Shown here: piece by piece, positions 61,873 through 64,000 of the stretch
How positions within the stretch are numbered: the first letter of the stretch is position 1
Layout: the number at the start of each line of letters is the position of its first letter
NCBI GenBank assembly: GCA_016873895.1
Contig: VGVV01000002.1
Location: forward strand, 378,152-442,151
Length of the DNA stretch: 64,000 bases
Direction: 5' to 3'
DNA from: Ignavibacteria bacterium
GTDB taxonomy: Bacteria > Bacteroidota > Ignavibacteria > Kapaibacteriales > Kapaibacteriaceae
Notes under the pieces: model-generated
Seen by the model: the letters and a program-made list of their open reading frames with translations, nothing else
Database searches by the model: none
Told to the model about the DNA's origin: nothing
Position numbers and translations under genes: made by a program

Positions 61873-62747
61873 GGGTTTCTGAAGGCTTCGGTAACTGGAG
61901 CGCAAATATAGGTTTGCAGTCCGTCGAAGGCCGATTGAGCAGATACGGCGTTTTCCACATTTGTGAATAACCCATACATCGTCGATCCACTTCCACTCAT
62001 AGACGCGTAGCACGATCCTCGTTCATGCAACGTAGCCTTAATGGTTGCTAAATCTGGATGTTGCATAAACACTGAGCGTTCAAAGTCATTTTTAAATGCT
62101 TCCTTGTTAAGTGCCTTGTTTGCAATTGAATGTTGCCATGAGTTTACTACGTCGGCTCCACGTTGTTCACCTGTTATCCCCAATGTGGAATACGCCCATG
62201 CAGTGTGTACATGGAGTCCGGGGCAAACCAGAAGGACAGTCCAAGGGAAGTGGTCATCCAGCCATGTAATGTTCTCGCCGCGTCCGGAAACGTGCGCAAC
62301 ACCATAGCGCAGAAAGAATGGCACATCAGAGCCCAACAAGGCAGCGATCGGATGCAATGCGTCGTGCAGGTGCGAATCGTTAGGTCTGCCGTTGAGTGCA
62401 GCAAGACCAAGTAGTGTAGATGCCGCATCAGAAGAGCCCCCTCCAAGACCCCCACCGGTTGGTATGGCTTTCGTGACGGTTATCTTTGCGCTCACTTGGT
62501 CATGGGGGAATGCGCGAGCATAGGCGAGTGCGGCCTTCATGACGATGTTTTCGTCTGGCGAGTCTGTAACGTTTGGAGAGCAGACCAGCTCGGCAACAGG
62601 TTTGGGTTCGAACACGAGCGTATCGTGGAGATCAACAGTAACAAAGATGGACTGGATATCGTGGAAGCCGTCGGAGCGCTTTCGCAGAACGTCCAGACCT
62701 ACGTTAATCTTCGCACACGCCCGCAGCGTTAAGGAATAAGGTTTCAT
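61869..62747 (-). CDS. ispE: 4-diphosphocytidyl-2-C-methyl-D-erythritol kinase
   Basis: This 292-aa GHMP kinase of the MEP isoprenoid pathway has ACAKINVGLDV, SDGFHDIQSIF and the ATP-binding PTGGGLGGGSSDAASTLLGL. It phosphorylates CDP-ME. Isoprenoids also feed the carotenoid genes seen at the left end, though they are far apart. Its ATG and that of the divergent gene are the two strands of one CATG. A near -7 box GATATTTG (62755-62762 on the reverse strand) would make it almost leaderless. Confidence 0.95.
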   Translation of the reverse strand: MKPYSLTLRACAKINVGLDVLRKRSDGFHDIQSIFVTVDLHDTLVFEPKPVAELVCSPNVTDSPDENIVMKAALAYARAFPHDQVSAKITVTKAIPTGGGLGGGSSDAASTLLGLAALNGRPNDSHLHDALHPIAALLGSDVPFFLRYGVAHVSGRGENITWLDDHFPWTVLLVCPGLHVHTAWAYSTLGITGEQRGADVVNSWQHSIANKALNKEAFKNDFERSVFMQHPDLATIKATLHERGSCYASMSGSGSTMYGLFTNVENAVSAQSAFDGLQTYICAPVTEAFRNP

Positions 62748-63402
62748 GTCTCAGCAAATATCGTACACAAGTGAGCTTGCGCGGAAGGGGATTCACCTTT
62801 CCTCGCTGATGATTCCTATTGTGTACCTGCAGTTGGAACGCTGGACTGGGATTACAATCCTGTCGGTGATGACGGCTGTGTCGCTGTTGATTGATGTGTT
62901 GATGCATTATCATGCGCCAACTAGACGCGTGATGCACGCCCTTGTTGGCAGAATGTTGCGTCAGCACGAGGTGATGACCGAGGCCTTTCGTCTTACAGGA
63001 GCTTCTTGGGTTCTGATCGCTGCAACACTCACGTTTTTGGCATTTCCACCGGTTCTCAGTACAACAGCCTTCACTGTGCTGATCGTGAGCGATACAGTCG
63101 CCGCCTTGATTGGACGCCGCTACGGCAGGCGTGCGTTTCTCGACAAAACATTGGTTGGGACCACGTGCTTCTTTCTTGCCGCCGTTGGGGTAACAGTGGT
63201 CTACCAACATGTTTTCGATTGTGGCTTCTACTTCCTGGTCTCGGGAGTTGTTGCCAGCGCTCTCTGTGCAATTGTAGAGGCATCCTCGATTCGACTTCGC
63301 GTAGATGATAATATCAGCATCCCCTTTAGTTTTGCTCTTGCAATGCTTGGGATGAACTGGATAGGGCACGTCTACCACATACCAAGCTTTCTTCACTTAT
63401 AA
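62746..63402 (+). CDS. Dolichol/phytol-kinase-like CTP-dependent lipid kinase (SEC59/DGK1 family)
   Basis: This 218-aa membrane protein of about six helices begins SELARKGIHLSSLM, the family's E-x-x-R-K-x-x-H start. It continues with LIVSDTVAALIGRRYGRR and DKTLVGTTCFF, the CTP/metal-binding signature of dolichol, phytol and diacylglycerol CTP-kinases. It would phosphorylate a prenol or diacylglycerol with CTP. ATG 62746 shares CATG with ispE; AAGG lies 5 nt upstream. The lipid cannot be named from sequence. Confidence 0.83.
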   Translation: MSQQISYTSELARKGIHLSSLMIPIVYLQLERWTGITILSVMTAVSLLIDVLMHYHAPTRRVMHALVGRMLRQHEVMTEAFRLTGASWVLIAATLTFLAFPPVLSTTAFTVLIVSDTVAALIGRRYGRRAFLDKTLVGTTCFFLAAVGVTVVYQHVFDCGFYFLVSGVVASALCAIVEASSIRLRVDDNISIPFSFALAMLGMNWIGHVYHIPSFLHL

Positions 63403-63414
63403 CGTTTATTTCTT

Positions 63415-63936
63415 ATGGCTGAAAATATCTCTCGTGGCACCAAGATCTTTGTTGGCGTGTTGTTGCTAACAGGAGTCGGTATTGCAATTGCATACGTTTC
63501 GTTGCGCTATTTCAGAAGCGACAGATACGCCGAGCAGGTAGACAGTATCGTGCGCATGCGCGATACGCTTATCACGTCTGTACGCTTTGTGCGCGTTACT
63601 GATTACGACTCTGCCAACGTACGAGATATTGCTGCGGATATCGTGGAGAAGTCCATCGACACGAACGAGTATGATGTCTCGAAAACGCGCCAGTATGTGC
63701 TGCATATGTTCACAACGGCCGACACAACCAACCTTTCGCAAGAAATGCTTGATGAGTTGGCCTACACAAATCCTACAATCGATGAGCCTGAGAAGGTTCT
63801 GCGTTGCGTCAAGAACGGCTGGATTGTTTCGTACAAGTTCGCTCCGTACAGAACGCAGCCGCGCGGATTTGAGATGGTGCGCACCTACTTCTACATGCCG
63901 CGAAATGGAGTCAAGATCAAGGACATTGAACTTTGA
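63415..63936 (+). CDS. Hypothetical membrane-anchored protein
   Basis: This 173-aa protein has one N-terminal transmembrane helix (about 10-30: IFVGVLLLTGVGIAIAYVSL) after a short basic start. A soluble mixed alpha/beta domain follows. It has no lipobox or recognised motif. It lies 12 nt after the lipid kinase gene, so it is probably cotranscribed. Function unknown. Confidence 0.75.
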   Translation: MAENISRGTKIFVGVLLLTGVGIAIAYVSLRYFRSDRYAEQVDSIVRMRDTLITSVRFVRVTDYDSANVRDIAADIVEKSIDTNEYDVSKTRQYVLHMFTTADTTNLSQEMLDELAYTNPTIDEPEKVLRCVKNGWIVSYKFAPYRTQPRGFEMVRTYFYMPRNGVKIKDIEL

Positions 63937-64000
63937 TCATCCCTTGCGGAACTGCGTGTCTTTCCACTGTGCGAACAGGTGTTTTACTTTATTGCGTTGG
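63937..64000 (-). CDS. C-terminal end of an unidentified reverse-strand gene
   Basis: From the right edge the reverse strand is open for 20 codons (QRNKVKHLFAQWKDTQFRKG) and stops with TGA at 63937-63939. It starts right after the stop of the forward gene, suggesting convergent genes. Too short to assign; it could be chance. Confidence 0.35.
   Translation of the reverse strand, partial: QRNKVKHLFAQWKDTQFRKG

Overview
The window looks like a chromosomal segment of a Gram-negative bacterium of the Bacteroidota/Chlorobiota assemblage, most plausibly an Ignavibacteria/Kapabacteria-type organism. Three lines of evidence support this. Several secreted giants end in type-A Por (T9SS) sorting domains and carry choice-of-anchor-D or IgGFc-like modules. 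There is an Oar-like TonB receptor. At least nine start regions carry the Bacteroidota sigma-A -7 element TAnnTTTG. The species assignment is inference. There are no phage, IS or CRISPR signs, and gene density is high with many ATGA/TGATG overlaps.

Layout. 1-4.7 kb: a GT2 glycosyltransferase start, divergent from crtC, mutL and a CpcT/CpeT-like gene, then an enoyl-ACP-reductase-like SDR. 4.7-9 kb (-): an operon of class I aldolase, ABC exporter and cystathionine beta-synthase. 9-15 kb (-): a 1572-aa VWA/T9SS protein and a Tat-exported LD-carboxypeptidase. 15-19.8 kb (+): tRNA-Ser(GGA), a LytR_C protein, rsfS, argS, a UPF0598-thioesterase fusion and a metallophosphoesterase. 19.8-26.3 kb (-): a seven-gene operon hflX, a small membrane ORF, recN, an HD hydrolase, suhB, dapF and an M20 amidohydrolase. 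26.4-41.4 kb (+): an LptA/OstA-like protein, two paralogous giant surface proteins, a barrel, HIT, rsmA, PAP2 and a secreted PQQ-type dehydrogenase. 41.4-43.4 kb (-): waaA and a crotonase. 43.5-46.6 kb (+): a phosphodiester glycosidase, a heptanucleotide array and an Fe-S (6-4) photolyase. 46.7-52.5 kb (-): two crotonases, PgpH-like HD protein, xerD and a NamZ-like muramidase. 52.6-59.1 kb: rsmE, then (-) a TonB receptor/lipoprotein/secreted nuclease operon. 59.2-64 kb: an RNA m5U methyltransferase, glgA, ispE, a dolichol/phytol-kinase-like protein, a membrane-anchored unknown and the tail of another gene.

Themes. Much of the window serves the envelope: Kdo transfer, LPS transport, peptidoglycan turnover (LdcA, NamZ, DapF), T9SS cargo and a TonB system. 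The rest is core housekeeping. The points most worth a second look are an over-represented octamer family A(A/G)GGGGCT, a MutL that has lost its endonuclease and metal-ligand residues, an unannotated 54-aa membrane protein between recN and hflX, a UPF0598-hotdog fusion, near-leaderless genes placed directly on -7 boxes or on a tRNA end, and a 15-unit heptad array.
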